A stretch of 64,000 nucleotides of DNA from Parvibium lacunae (GTDB lineage Bacteria; Pseudomonadota; Gammaproteobacteria; Burkholderiales; Burkholderiaceae_D): contig NZ_QPGB01000001.1 in assembly GCF_003335215.1 (NCBI RefSeq), positions 186,001 through 250,000 of the forward strand, written 5' to 3'. This document shows positions 52,395 through 62,480 of the stretch, in pieces. The translations under genes and the position numbers were made by a program. The notes below the pieces were generated by a model. It worked only from the letters and a program-made list of their open reading frames with translations, had not been told where the DNA came from and did no database searches. How positions within the stretch are numbered: the stretch's first letter is position 1; each line of letters starts with the position of its first letter.

Positions 52395-53168
52395 ATGTTC
52401 GTTGCGATTATCCCCGCCCGCTACGCCTCTACGCGCTTGCCTGCTAAGCCATTGGCAGATATAGCGGGTGCACCGATGGTGGTGCGCGTTGCCCAACAAG
52501 CCTTGCGCAGTGGTGCGAGCCGCGTCTGTGTGGCCACCGATGATGCGCGGATTGTTGAGGCTGTCCGAGCGCATGGCCTTGAGGTTTTGCTAACGCGCGC
52601 CGATCATCCTACGGGCACGGATCGCTTGGCTGAAGTGGCCACCCAGCTCGGTTTGGCAGACGATACGATTGTGGTTAATGTGCAGGGTGACGAGCCTTTA
52701 TTACCCCCTGGTTTGATTGATCAAGTGGCCGCCGCGCTGGCCAATGCGCCCGATTGTGCGATTGCCACTGCCGCCCATGCCGTTCATGATGCGGCGGAAT
52801 TTTTTAACCCTAACATCGTCAAAGTCGTACTGAATGCGCAGGATGAGGCGTTGTATTTTTCCCGTGCGCCCATCCCGTATGCGCGGGATGCTTTTGCGAG
52901 CGAAGCGGGACGAGCGATACTGCCCGCCGCTTTTCCGGCATTGCGCCATATTGGCTTGTACGCATACCGGGCTGGCTTCTTGCGCGCCTACCCAAATTTA
53001 GCCAGCACTGCGTTGGAACAATTTGAAGCACTGGAGCAGTTGCGGGCATTGGGGCATGGCTACAAAATCAAGGTGATGACACTTCCTAGTGCGCCCCCAG
53101 GCGGTGTGGATACCCCCGAAGATTTAGCGCGCGTGCGACAAATCTGGCCCACGCTGCAAGCAGGTTGA
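52395..53168 (+). CDS. kdsB: 3-deoxy-manno-octulosonate cytidylyltransferase
   Basis: Activates Kdo as CMP-Kdo for lipopolysaccharide synthesis. The 257-residue nucleotidyltransferase begins [20 protein letters not shown] (CTP-binding), then [27 protein letters not shown] with the metal-binding Asp, and [14 protein letters not shown] and [12 protein letters not shown]. Immediately downstream of the Trm112 gene. Confidence 0.95.
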   Translation: MFVAIIPARYASTRLPAKPLADIAGAPMVVRVAQQALRSGASRVCVATDDARIVEAVRAHGLEVLLTRADHPTGTDRLAEVATQLGLADDTIVVNVQGDEPLLPPGLIDQVAAALANAPDCAIATAAHAVHDAAEFFNPNIVKVVLNAQDEALYFSRAPIPYARDAFASEAGRAILPAAFPALRHIGLYAYRAGFLRAYPNLASTALEQFEALEQLRALGHGYKIKVMTLPSAPPGGVDTPEDLARVRQIWPTLQAG

Positions 53169-53217
53169 CCAATTGGCAAATACTCAGTAAGGTTGCGGCA
53201 AGCCATACGCCGCATGA

Positions 53218-53934
<717 letters not shown>

Positions 53935-53960
53935 GCGCTTGATTTAAGCAACTATCATAA

Positions 53961-53990
53961 AACAAGGCCAGCAATGCTGGCCTTGTTTGC
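53961..53990 (+). terminator. adk terminator
   Basis: 12-bp perfect stem AACAAGGCCAGC / GCTGGCCTTGTT, loop AAT. Short T tract (TTGTTTG); it could also serve the convergent murJ gene. Confidence 0.8.
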
Positions 53991-54007
53991 TCTTCTTTCA
54001 GCGCGAG

Positions 54008-55561
54008 CTAGCCTTTGCGTTTAAAGTCTTTTAGGCGGAACCCCAGCGCCAGCAGCACGGCAAAGTAAACAGCGGCTCCACCTACGATCAACCCGCCGAG
54101 TTTGAGTAGGCGCAGCCACCACAGCACCGGTGCGCTGGGGCTGCCCACCCATGTTATGCCTTGGTTGACCCACCATAAAAAGCCCGCCATCGCCACCAGC
54201 GCCAGTGTTAATTTTGCGAAGAAGCTCAGCCAACCCGCGCAGGGCTGGTAGTGCTTGCCACTGCACAAAAAGGTAAAAAGTAGCAGGGCGTTCACACAGG
54301 CTCCGACACTGATGGAGAGCGCTAAACCTGCATGAGCCATCGTGGGAACTAACAGCCAATTGAAGAGCTGGGTGGTGATGAGGGCGACGACCGCAATTTT
54401 CACCGGCGTGCGCAAATCTTGGCGGGCATAAAAACCAGGAGCGAGAATTTTGATGCCAATCAAACCACACAAACCTACGCCATAGGCCATCACGGCTTGC
54501 TGGGTCATGGCTACATCATTTGCGCTAAATCGGCCATAGTGAAACAAGCCTGCGGTCAGTGGCTCGGCCAACATGCATAAGCCGACGGTGGCGGGCAGGG
54601 CCAGCAAAAACATCAGGCGTAAGCCCCAATCCAGCAAGGCATTGTATTCAGCGGGATCGGTTTTACTGGCACGACTTAGGCTGGGGAGTAGCACCGTCCC
54701 CAATGCCACCCCGAGCATGGCCGTGGGGAATTCCATGAGCCGATCGGCATACGTAATCCACGACACGCTACCCGCCGCCAGATGTGAAGCGATATTGGTG
54801 TTGATGAGCAAACTAATCTGTGCGACCGACACCCCAAAAATCGCGGGCCCCATTTTCTTCAGCACGCGTCGTACGCCGGGGTCGGCGAAAGCCGCGCCGA
54901 CTCGCCAGGTAATGCGCGGTAGCATGCCCACCTTACGCAAGGCGGGGATTTGAATCGCGACTTGCAATACGCCGCCAACCAGCACGGCGACGGCCAAAGC
55001 ATAAATCGGGGTGTGTAAATGCGGGCTGAGCCAAAGCGCTGCGGCAATAAAGCTCAGGTTGAGTAACACTGGGGCAAAGGCGGGTAAGCTAAATTGCTTC
55101 CAAGTGTTGAGGACGCCCGCGCTAAACGCCATCAGGGTCGCGCATAAAATATACGGGAACATCCAGCGGGTGAGCGACACCGCTAAATCAAAGCCTTGCG
55201 AATGCTCGCCCAAGCCACTCGCCATCGCCAGTACCAAGGCATCCGCAGCAATGACGCCAATCACGCTGACTCCCAGCACGGCCCAAAATAGCACTGTCGC
55301 GGTATCGTTGACTAGCCGCTTGGTTTCCGCTTCCGGCTGGGTAGCTTTGTATTCAGCTAAAATCGGCACAAAGGCTTGTGAAAAAGCCCCTTCGGCGAAT
55401 AAGCGCCGCAGCAGATTGGGCAGACGAAAGGCTACAAAAAAAGCGTCGGTCTCACTCCCGGCGCCAAATAAACGGGCAATTAGGTTTTCGCGGATGAGCC
55501 CCGTAATGCGGGAGAGCAGGGTCATGCTGCTAACGGCAGCAGCGGCTTTGAGAAGATTCAT
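54008..55561 (-). CDS. murJ: Lipid II flippase MurJ
   Basis: Moves the peptidoglycan precursor lipid II across the inner membrane. The 517-residue MOP-superfamily protein has about 14 membrane helices and the N-terminal signature SSMTLLSRITGLIRENLIAR, then LPNLLRRLFAEGAFSQAFVP. Full length. Convergent with adk, divergent from rpsF by 211 bp. Confidence 0.95.
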   Translation of the reverse strand: MNLLKAAAAVSSMTLLSRITGLIRENLIARLFGAGSETDAFFVAFRLPNLLRRLFAEGAFSQAFVPILAEYKATQPEAETKRLVNDTATVLFWAVLGVSVIGVIAADALVLAMASGLGEHSQGFDLAVSLTRWMFPYILCATLMAFSAGVLNTWKQFSLPAFAPVLLNLSFIAAALWLSPHLHTPIYALAVAVLVGGVLQVAIQIPALRKVGMLPRITWRVGAAFADPGVRRVLKKMGPAIFGVSVAQISLLINTNIASHLAAGSVSWITYADRLMEFPTAMLGVALGTVLLPSLSRASKTDPAEYNALLDWGLRLMFLLALPATVGLCMLAEPLTAGLFHYGRFSANDVAMTQQAVMAYGVGLCGLIGIKILAPGFYARQDLRTPVKIAVVALITTQLFNWLLVPTMAHAGLALSISVGACVNALLLFTFLCSGKHYQPCAGWLSFFAKLTLALVAMAGFLWWVNQGITWVGSPSAPVLWWLRLLKLGGLIVGGAAVYFAVLLALGFRLKDFKRKG

Positions 55562-55665
55562 ATAAGAACAGTTTGCTTAACGTGCTGGCATTGTAAAGGC
55601 TGTCGAGCGATTAACCCAAGTTGAGTGAGTAACTGGGGTCCGGCGCATCTCGCAAGAAAGCGTGC

Positions 55666-55695
55666 TTTACCGGCCATCCATTTTTAGGCTATAAT
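55666..55695 (+). promoter_or_regulatory. Promoter of the rpsF-priB-rpsR-rplI operon
   Basis: TTTACC (55666-55671), 18-base spacer, perfect TATAAT (55690-55695); start near 55702, giving a leader of about 70 bases. Confidence 0.7.
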
Positions 55696-55715
55696 GCTCG
55701 ACTTTTCACCACCTT

Positions 55716-55752
55716 GCCGCACCAAAGGGATATTCCCTCGACGCTGGGCGGC
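55716..55752 (+). promoter_or_regulatory. Structured rpsF leader, possible S6:S18 autoregulatory site
   Basis: An outer pair GCCGC (55716-55720) / GCGGC (55748-55752) encloses a perfect hairpin AGGGA-TAT-TCCCT (55726-55738), just before the rpsF ribosome site. Many rpsF operons have a leader bound by the S6:S18 complex; whether this one fits the known motif needs a covariance model. Confidence 0.5.
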
Positions 55753-55772
55753 TTTAACCATAAGGAGTTGTA

Positions 55773-56147
55773 ATGCGTCATTATGAGATTGTTTTTATTG
55801 TCCACCCTGATCAGAGCGAACAGGTCCCTGCCATGATCGAACGCTACAAAGGCTTGATCGAAGGTCAGGCAGGCAAGATTCACCGTCTGGAAGACTGGGG
55901 TCGCCGCCAGTTAGCTTATCCAATCCAAAAGCTTCACAAAGCGCACTACGTTCTGTTAAACATTGAATGTGGTCAGACAACGTTGTCTGAGCTTGAGCAT
56001 GCGTTCAAATTTAATGACGCTGTTTTGCGCCACCTCATTTTGCAGAAGAAGAACGCTGAAACAGGCGCTTCTCTCATGATGAAAGAAGTCGCGAAAGAAG
56101 AAGCGCAAAAAGCAAGTCGTGCCGCTGCTGAGCAGGCTTCTGCCTAA
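55773..56147 (+). CDS. rpsF: 30S ribosomal protein S6
   Basis: Platform protein of the 30S subunit, binds 16S rRNA with S18. The 124-residue sequence starts [20 protein letters not shown] and has [20 protein letters not shown] and YVLLNIE; the C-terminal tail is Ala/Lys/Glu-rich. SD AAGGAG seven bases before ATG. First gene of the operon. Confidence 0.97.
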   Translation: MRHYEIVFIVHPDQSEQVPAMIERYKGLIEGQAGKIHRLEDWGRRQLAYPIQKLHKAHYVLLNIECGQTTLSELEHAFKFNDAVLRHLILQKKNAETGASLMMKEVAKEEAQKASRAAAEQASA

Positions 56148-56196
56148 CAGCATGGTGCTGGATCCGCGTCGTTAATAATTATCTGAGTTTGAACGC

Positions 56197-56508
56197 GTGA
56201 TTGATGCCATCAACCAAGTGGTACTAGATGGCAAATTAGTTGAATGTGGGGCAGTGCGATATACCCCCGCAGGTATCCCGATCTTAGAAGGGGTGCTACA
56301 ACATCAGTCAACGGTGCTTGAATTGGCAAAACCGCGTCAAGTGCTCTGTGAAATCAGATGGTTGTTAGCAGGTGAGCAGGCATTATCTATGCAGACGCAC
56401 GCGCTTGGATTAAGTGTCCGGATGAATGGTTTTCTGGCAAAAAAAAGCCTCAATAGCAAAACCCTTGTCCTACATGTGCAATCCCTGCAAATACTGGATC
56501 CACGCTAA
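56197..56508 (+). CDS. priB: Primosomal replication protein PriB
   Basis: OB-fold, single-strand-DNA-binding partner of PriA in replication restart. The 103-residue protein shares AVRYTPAGIPILEGVLQHQS with other PriBs, notably the neisserial type, and ends LVLHVQSLQILD. The start is GTG 56197; an in-frame stop lies 18 bp upstream and no ATG is available, while the ribosome site is weak, so expression may depend on translation of rpsF. Position between rpsF and rpsR confirms the identity. Confidence 0.88.
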   Translation: MIDAINQVVLDGKLVECGAVRYTPAGIPILEGVLQHQSTVLELAKPRQVLCEIRWLLAGEQALSMQTHALGLSVRMNGFLAKKSLNSKTLVLHVQSLQILDPR

Positions 56509-56550
56509 ATTTGTCACGTAACTGAACCGAATTAATTTAAAGGAATCATC

Positions 56551-56820
56551 ATGGCCTTTGTGAAACGCAATAACCGCGATAAAAAACGTCCTCAACAAAA
56601 CCCTTTGTTCAAACGTAAAAAGTTCTGCCGCTTTACTGTCGCTAAAGTGGAAGAAATCGATTACAAAGATATCGAAACGCTGAAAGACTTCATCCAAGAA
56701 AACGGCAAAATTATTCCTGCCCGTTTGACAGGAACAAAAGCCAACTACCAGCGTCAATTAAACGTCGCGATCAAACGTGCCCGTTTCTTGGCTTTGTTGC
56801 CATATACCGATAATCACTAA
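56551..56820 (+). CDS. rpsR: 30S ribosomal protein S18
   Basis: Binds S6 on the 30S platform. The 89-residue protein has an N-terminal extension of about 13 basic residues ([17 protein letters not shown]), then the family core [40 protein letters not shown] and [28 protein letters not shown] is near the ATG. Confidence 0.97.
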   Translation: MAFVKRNNRDKKRPQQNPLFKRKKFCRFTVAKVEEIDYKDIETLKDFIQENGKIIPARLTGTKANYQRQLNVAIKRARFLALLPYTDNH

Positions 56821-56848
56821 GCCGCTGATAGGACAGGAGTAACGAATT

Positions 56849-57301
56849 ATGCAAATTATTCTGCTAGAAAAAGTTGTTAACCTCGGCCAGCTGGGTGAAG
56901 TGGTCCGTGTTAAAGATGGCTATGCACGCAATTTCTTGATCCCTCAAGGCAAAGCCAAACGCGCGACAGAAGTCGCGATCAAAGAGTTTGAGGCACGTCG
57001 TGCTGAGCTAGAAAAAGCCCAAGCCGAAAAACTGGCTGCGGCTCAGGCGCTGGGTGAGAAACTGAATGGGTTGACCTTGGCAATCACAGCGAAAGCCGGT
57101 GTAGATGGCCGTTTATTTGGCTCGATCACCAATATCGATATTGCTGAGCAACTTAAAACCAATGGGTTTGCGATTGAGAAAGCCCAGATTCGCTTACCTA
57201 ATGGCCCGCTGAAAACCATCGGCCAACATGGCGTTAGTGTGGCACCGCACACGGATGTTGTTGTTGATGTCACGATTGATATCGTTGCTGAAAAAGCCTA
57301 A
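56849..57301 (+). CDS. rplI: 50S ribosomal protein L9
   Basis: Binds 23S rRNA near the L1 stalk; two globular domains joined by a long helix. The 150-residue protein starts [20 protein letters not shown], has [20 protein letters not shown], and the C-terminal domain with [16 protein letters not shown]. End of the operon, followed by a terminator. Confidence 0.97.
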   Translation: MQIILLEKVVNLGQLGEVVRVKDGYARNFLIPQGKAKRATEVAIKEFEARRAELEKAQAEKLAAAQALGEKLNGLTLAITAKAGVDGRLFGSITNIDIAEQLKTNGFAIEKAQIRLPNGPLKTIGQHGVSVAPHTDVVVDVTIDIVAEKA

Positions 57302-57317
57302 GCGCTTACAACAATCG

Positions 57318-57350
57318 AAAAGCCAGTTAGCTTGCTAGCTGGCTTTTTTT
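57318..57350 (+). terminator. Terminator of the rpsF operon
   Basis: Stem AGCCAGTTAGC / GCTAGCTGGCT (one G-U) followed by T7. Confidence 0.88.
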
Positions 57351-57422
57351 ATTTGAGCTTCGCTATCTCTCGGTAATGGCAGGCGTAAAATCTTCTTTCA
57401 TTTCAGTGTCAGGTAAGTTGAT

Positions 57423-58820
57423 ATGGATATTCCCCCTCCCGTTATGCCCGCTGATCCTCAGCTTGATGCGTTACGCGTTCCACCGCATTCAGTGGAGGCT
57501 GAACAGTCTGTGCTCGGGGGGCTACTCCTCGACAATGCTGCGTGGGATCGCATTGCCGATGTGATCCGTGAGGAAGATTTTTATCGCTTTGATCATCGTT
57601 TGATTTTTCAACAGCTCAGCCGCTTGATTAGCAATGGAAAGCCGGCTGATGTCATTACGGTGTTTGAAGCCTTACAAAATGCCGGTAAAGTCAACGATGC
57701 AGGGGGCTTGCCTTATCTCAATAGCTTGGCCCAAAATACCCCGTCGGCAGCCAATATTGGCCGCTATGCCGAGATTGTGCGCGACCGCTCGATTTTGCGA
57801 CGGCTGGTAACGATTAGCGACGAGATCAGCGCGGCTGCATTTAATCCACAGGGTAAAGAAACAAAACAAATCCTGGATGAAGCCGAACAAAAAGTGTTTC
57901 ATATTTCAGAAGAGCGGGCGCGTGGAGGGTCTGGCTTTCAAGCTTTACCGGGCTTACTGAGCCAAGTCGTTGAGCGTATTGATGAGCTTTATCACCGCGA
58001 TAATGAGAGCGATATCACTGGGGTGCCCAGTGGCTTTAGTGATTTAGATAAAATGACGTCCGGCCTGCAACCAGGAGACATGGTCGTCGTGGCAGGTCGT
58101 CCGTCGATGGGTAAAACGGCCTTCTCACTCAATATTGGTTCGCACGTTGCCGTGGAAGAGGGCTTGCCAGTCGCGGTGTTCAGTATGGAAATGCCAGGGA
58201 CACAACTGGCGATGCGGATGCTGGGGTCGGTTGGGCGGCTGGATCAGCATCGCGTGCGCACCGGTCGTTTGACGGATGATGATTGGCCGCGTCTGACGCA
58301 TGCCATCCAAAAAATGCAGGATGCGCAGTTATATATCGACGAAACGCCTGCCTTGTCAGTGATTGAGCTGCGTTCACGCGCTCGCCGCTTGGCGCGCCAG
58401 TGCGGCAAGCTTGGCCTGATCATTATCGACTACATTCAGCTCATGGCTGGTGATGGTAGTGAAAACCGGGCAACCGAATTGTCTGAAATCTCTCGTTCTT
58501 TGAAGGCGCTAGCGAAAGAGCTCAATTGTCCATTGATTGCCCTGTCACAGCTCAATCGCGGCTTGGAGCAACGACCCAACAAACGGCCTGTCATGTCAGA
58601 TTTGCGTGAGTCTGGCGCGATTGAGCAGGATGCCGACGTCATTATTTTCATTTATCGCGATGAGGTGTATAACCCAGACTCGCCCGATAAAGGCACTGCA
58701 GAAATTATCATTGGTAAGCAGCGGAATGGCCCGATTGGTACCGTCAGATTGACCTTCCTGGGGCAATATACGAAGTTTGAGAATTTCGCGGGGGGCAATG
58801 CGTTCTTTAGCAATGAATAG
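57423..58820 (+). CDS. dnaB: Replicative DNA helicase DnaB
   Basis: Hexameric 5'-3' helicase of the replication fork. The 465-residue protein has the N-terminal domain (PPHSVEAEQSVLGGLLLDN), linker, and RecA-like motor with Walker A GRPSMGKTAFSLN, Walker B LGLIIIDYIQLM, and QLNRGLEQRPNKRP with the arginine-finger region. No intein. Its end overlaps the DUF885 gene. Confidence 0.97.
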   Translation: MDIPPPVMPADPQLDALRVPPHSVEAEQSVLGGLLLDNAAWDRIADVIREEDFYRFDHRLIFQQLSRLISNGKPADVITVFEALQNAGKVNDAGGLPYLNSLAQNTPSAANIGRYAEIVRDRSILRRLVTISDEISAAAFNPQGKETKQILDEAEQKVFHISEERARGGSGFQALPGLLSQVVERIDELYHRDNESDITGVPSGFSDLDKMTSGLQPGDMVVVAGRPSMGKTAFSLNIGSHVAVEEGLPVAVFSMEMPGTQLAMRMLGSVGRLDQHRVRTGRLTDDDWPRLTHAIQKMQDAQLYIDETPALSVIELRSRARRLARQCGKLGLIIIDYIQLMAGDGSENRATELSEISRSLKALAKELNCPLIALSQLNRGLEQRPNKRPVMSDLRESGAIEQDADVIIFIYRDEVYNPDSPDKGTAEIIIGKQRNGPIGTVRLTFLGQYTKFENFAGGNAFFSNE

Positions 58821-60597
58821 AAAACGCCTTGTACACTACTTTGGCCTGGGCAGTGTGCTGTATTGCCTGAGCTTGGGGCAGACCTTTGCCGATCAAGACG
58901 ATCAAAATGAGGCAGGATTGCTGCTGCAACTCGCGGCTTACAGCAAAGAGCAAGCGGCACTTTATCGAGCCAATCCCAATGCGGGGCTCACGCTTGCACA
59001 GGATGATGAGGTTTCCGCAGGTACATCACCAGAACCCGTCAGTAACATACCTGGCCAAGCATTACGTCATGCCCAGGCTGATCTCTGCCATCGTTATGAG
59101 CGGGTTATAGATGGCTATACCGGCGTTTCCCTTAGTCAAGAGAACCAACTTAATCTGACCCTCTTTTCGTATCTGATGCGGGAATGTCGAATGCGAGAAG
59201 GTTTACCCATGCATTTGATGGCCTTGCTCCCGACTGATGGGCTCTGGCTCGCTGTGCCGGAGCATGCAAGTGGTCGGACTGGGCTAAACTTTAAACAGCG
59301 CGCTGCGCATGAACAAATGCTGCTCTTGATCCAGCTTGCCAGCGATGAGCTCAATGCCTATCCAGCCTTGCTGAATGAGGGAATTCGGACTGGCTATGTG
59401 TTGCCCAAGCGCTTGGTGCTACGGGTGCTAGAAAAGCTAACGTTGCTGTTACAGCAAAAAGGGCAGAAGCAAAACGTTGTTAATCAGCTCCCACACAAGC
59501 TACCCGCTGATCTTTCTGTGACTGAGCGGCAAGCTTTTGAGCTGCGCTACCAAACCGGGCTTGAGCAAAAATTATTTCCTGCCTATCAGAGATTACAGTC
59601 GTATCTTAAGCAAGTGTATTTGCCCGCTGCACGCGAGAGCATTGGCATTGACGGCGTACCAGAGGGGCCCCAGTTATATCAGCAACTGATTCGTTTACAT
59701 ACAACCCTGGATCTGAGTCCTGCCGCTATTCATCAGGATGGGCTGGCAGAGGTTGCTGAGATTAAAACCCAGATCGCGGCGCTCCAGCGTGAGCGCAGTG
59801 ACTCGGCAGCGCAACCTGCTGTAGCGCGCTATGCGAGCCGACAAGCGCTGCTAAAAGCCTATCAGGAGCGAGTCGGGGAGCTTCAGCAGCGCAGTCAACC
59901 ATTGTTTAAAGTCCTACCACAGGCAGTGCTGGGGGTGCAGTTGATCGATCCCTATCGTGAGGCCAATACCTCCAGCCAATACAAGGCTGTTTTTCCGGGG
60001 CGCCTGGGGTTGTTCTGGTTAAATGCGCAAGATCTCAATATGGGTCCGCAAGCAGTGTCGCTGAGTCTATTGCTCCATGAGGGGTGGCCTGGACATCATC
60101 TACAAATGATGCGCCAGCTTGAGTCCACCTCACTCCCGGCTTTCCGCCGCAATAAGCTCTATACGGCTTATGTCGAAGGGTGGGGGTTATATGCCGAGAC
60201 TCTGGGCTATAACATGGGGTTGTATGAGAATCCCGAAGAGCACGCAGATCATCTTCAGCATCGCCTGCTACGGGCGGTGCGGTTGGTTGTCGATACGGGG
60301 ATTCACAGTCAGGGTTGGTCTTATGAGCAGGCGATCGACTATATGCGCCAGACAACCGCATTCAGTCAGGCGCGTGTTGTCACCGAAGTGGAGCGCTATA
60401 TCGCTTGGCCTGCACAGGCATTGGCGTATCACCTAGGCGCACGTGAAATCCAGACATTGCGCCAGATTGCTTACACGAGGTTGCAAGGCGAGTTCGATCT
60501 AGCGGCATTCCATGAACAGGTCTTGCAACTGGGCGCGGTACCGTTACCAGTATTGCGCGAGCAAATTTTACGCTGGCTCGATAACTTCTCCCGCTAA
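58813..60597 (+). CDS. DUF885 family exported metallopeptidase-like protein
   Basis: A 594-residue protein with a likely signal peptide (MNRKRLVHYFGLGSVLYC then LSLGQTFA) and the DUF885 domain, marked by the zinc-binding-like HEGWPGHHLQMMRQ and EGWGLYAETLGY. The family resembles M2/M32-type helical metallopeptidases; peptide substrate unknown. ATG 58813 overlaps the dnaB stop (8 bp); ATG 58798, behind a G-run, is an alternative. An insert with the sequence SDSAAQPAVARYASRQALLK precedes the catalytic part. Confidence 0.85.
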   Translation: MNRKRLVHYFGLGSVLYCLSLGQTFADQDDQNEAGLLLQLAAYSKEQAALYRANPNAGLTLAQDDEVSAGTSPEPVSNIPGQALRHAQADLCHRYERVIDGYTGVSLSQENQLNLTLFSYLMRECRMREGLPMHLMALLPTDGLWLAVPEHASGRTGLNFKQRAAHEQMLLLIQLASDELNAYPALLNEGIRTGYVLPKRLVLRVLEKLTLLLQQKGQKQNVVNQLPHKLPADLSVTERQAFELRYQTGLEQKLFPAYQRLQSYLKQVYLPAARESIGIDGVPEGPQLYQQLIRLHTTLDLSPAAIHQDGLAEVAEIKTQIAALQRERSDSAAQPAVARYASRQALLKAYQERVGELQQRSQPLFKVLPQAVLGVQLIDPYREANTSSQYKAVFPGRLGLFWLNAQDLNMGPQAVSLSLLLHEGWPGHHLQMMRQLESTSLPAFRRNKLYTAYVEGWGLYAETLGYNMGLYENPEEHADHLQHRLLRAVRLVVDTGIHSQGWSYEQAIDYMRQTTAFSQARVVTEVERYIAWPAQALAYHLGAREIQTLRQIAYTRLQGEFDLAAFHEQVLQLGAVPLPVLREQILRWLDNFSR

Positions 60598-60720
60598 ATC
60601 CATATCAGTTGCAGTGCTAAACCCCGGATAAAAGAGGGGTGTGATGCGACGTATGCAGTGGTGGCTCTCAGGTAAAATACAGAAATATGACAATTCATAT
60701 TTGCCAGAGGGAGGCGCATC

Positions 60721-61347
60721 ATGTTCGGAAAATTCATGCCCACAGAAGGGCAGTTTTTTGGCTACTTTAATGAGCATGCCGAGCATATCATCGCCGGTAG
60801 TAAAGCGCTGGTGGCTTTGCTCGATGACTTTGATCAGTTGGAAGCGCAGGCACAGGTGTTGAATGATCATGAGCATGCTGCTGACAGAATTACCCATGCA
60901 ACGATTGATCTGTTACATAAAACCTTCATTACCCCACTTGATCGCGACCAGATTCATTCATTAATCAACAGCATGGATGACATCTTGGACTTAATGCAAG
61001 ATGTGGTGGAGTCAATCTCTCTCTATGATGTGAAACGCATTACCCCCGAAGCCAAACAACTGGGGAATATTTGTCTGGCTTGTGCAGAGCGGGTAAAAAC
61101 AGTGGTGGGCAGTTTGTCTGATATGCATGATTCACAGGGAATCTTAAAAATTTGTCACGAGATCGATCGCCTGGAATCCGATGCAGATCGAGTAATGCGC
61201 TCGGCCATGTCGAAGCTGTTTCGCCATGAAAACGATGTGCGCGAATTGATCAAAATGAAGGCTATCTATGAGTTACTAGAGGCCGTGACGGATCGCTGTG
61301 AAGACGTGGCGAATATTATTGAAGGCATTGTGTTGGAGCATTCATGA
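60721..61347 (+). CDS. DUF47 (PhoU-like) phosphate transport accessory protein
   Basis: A 208-residue helical protein of the TIGR00153/DUF47 type, with two PhoU-like helical bundles: HEHAADRITHATIDLLHKTF, INSMDDILDLMQDVVESI and IDRLESDADRVMRSAMSKLF. The family regulates Pit phosphate carriers. Its stop overlaps the pit start as ATGA, consistent with a working pair. SD GGGAGGCG before ATG. Confidence 0.92.
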   Translation: MFGKFMPTEGQFFGYFNEHAEHIIAGSKALVALLDDFDQLEAQAQVLNDHEHAADRITHATIDLLHKTFITPLDRDQIHSLINSMDDILDLMQDVVESISLYDVKRITPEAKQLGNICLACAERVKTVVGSLSDMHDSQGILKICHEIDRLESDADRVMRSAMSKLFRHENDVRELIKMKAIYELLEAVTDRCEDVANIIEGIVLEHS

Positions 61348-62351
61348 ACGGCTTACAGATCAGCCTATGGGTGCTTGTCATGCTGGTTGTTTTGGCGCTG
61401 CTGTTCGACTTTATGAATGGTTTTCACGATGCGGCCAATTCTATTGCAACCGTTGTCTCTACAGGCGTGCTACGACCTCACCATGCGGTTGCATTTGCGG
61501 CATTTTTCAACTTTGTCGCGATATTTATATTCCACCTGAAAGTAGCAACTACAGTCGGCAAAGGCACGATTGAACCGCAAATTGTTGATCACTATGTTGT
61601 CTTTGGGGCTCTGGTGGGGGCGATAAGCTGGAATTTAATCACCTGGTATTACGGTATTCCATCCAGTTCTTCTCATGCGTTGATTGGTGGATTGGTCGGG
61701 GCGGCTGTTGCCAAAGCGGGAACCAGTGCCTTGATCGGCAGTGGTCTTATCAAAACCGTGGTGTTCATTCTGGTTTCACCTACTTTGGGGTTTGTGTTGG
61801 GGTCAATCCTGATGGTGTTGGTGGCCTGGCTTTTCCGACGCAGTACGCCGCGCCGCGTGGATCGCTGGTTCCGACGTTTGCAATTATTCTCCGCCGCTTT
61901 ATACAGTCTGGGTCACGGCGGCAACGATGCACAGAAAACGATGGGCATTATCTGGATGCTATTGCTGGCCGCTGGCGTATCCTCTGCCCAGGACGGTGTG
62001 CCGGGTTGGGTCATTGTGTCCTGCTACGTTGCCATTGGCCTGGGCACCCTGTTTGGCGGCTGGCGGATTGTGAAGACCATGGGGCAAAAAATTACAAAAC
62101 TCAAACCCGTGGGTGGATTTTGTGCTGAAACAGGCGGGGCGATCACCCTCTTTTTAGCCACCGCTTTGGGAATCCCCGTCTCCACCACCCATACCATTAC
62201 CGGGGCGATTGTTGGCGTTGGGTCAGCCAACAACGTGCGCGCGGTGCGATGGGGTGTTGCCGGTGGCATCGTCTGGGCCTGGGTATTTACCATTCCTGCT
62301 TCGGCTTTCATGGCGGCGATGGCTTGGTGGCTGGGAACGCATTTGTTTTGA
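61344..62351 (+). CDS. pitA: Low-affinity inorganic phosphate transporter (PiT family)
   Basis: A 335-residue inner-membrane carrier of the Pit type, with about ten helices and the two PiT signatures: FDFMNGFHDAANSIATVVST near the N-terminus and HGGNDAQKTMGIIWMLLL in the second half, plus GIPSSSSHALIGGLVGAA and GIPVSTTHTITGAIVGVG. Usually symports metal-phosphate with protons. Translationally coupled to the DUF47 gene. A terminator follows. Confidence 0.94.
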   Translation: MNGLQISLWVLVMLVVLALLFDFMNGFHDAANSIATVVSTGVLRPHHAVAFAAFFNFVAIFIFHLKVATTVGKGTIEPQIVDHYVVFGALVGAISWNLITWYYGIPSSSSHALIGGLVGAAVAKAGTSALIGSGLIKTVVFILVSPTLGFVLGSILMVLVAWLFRRSTPRRVDRWFRRLQLFSAALYSLGHGGNDAQKTMGIIWMLLLAAGVSSAQDGVPGWVIVSCYVAIGLGTLFGGWRIVKTMGQKITKLKPVGGFCAETGGAITLFLATALGIPVSTTHTITGAIVGVGSANNVRAVRWGVAGGIVWAWVFTIPASAFMAAMAWWLGTHLF

Positions 62352-62404
62352 GCACCTAGCGCTAGGGGGGCTGTGTGAATGTTAGGCCACCTTAGAAGAG
62401 ATAG

Positions 62405-62437
62405 GCGAGGGTAAATACTTCAGCCCTCGCTGTTTTT
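62405..62437 (+). terminator. Terminator after the phosphate transporter
   Basis: GCGAGGG / CCCTCGC arms with a 12-base loop, followed by TGTTTTT. A separate 12-bp palindrome CCTAGCGCTAGG lies just upstream at 62355-62366. Confidence 0.75.
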
Positions 62438-62480
62438 CAGGTATTCTCCCGCCACTTTCTATTTGTACTGAGATTTCGCC

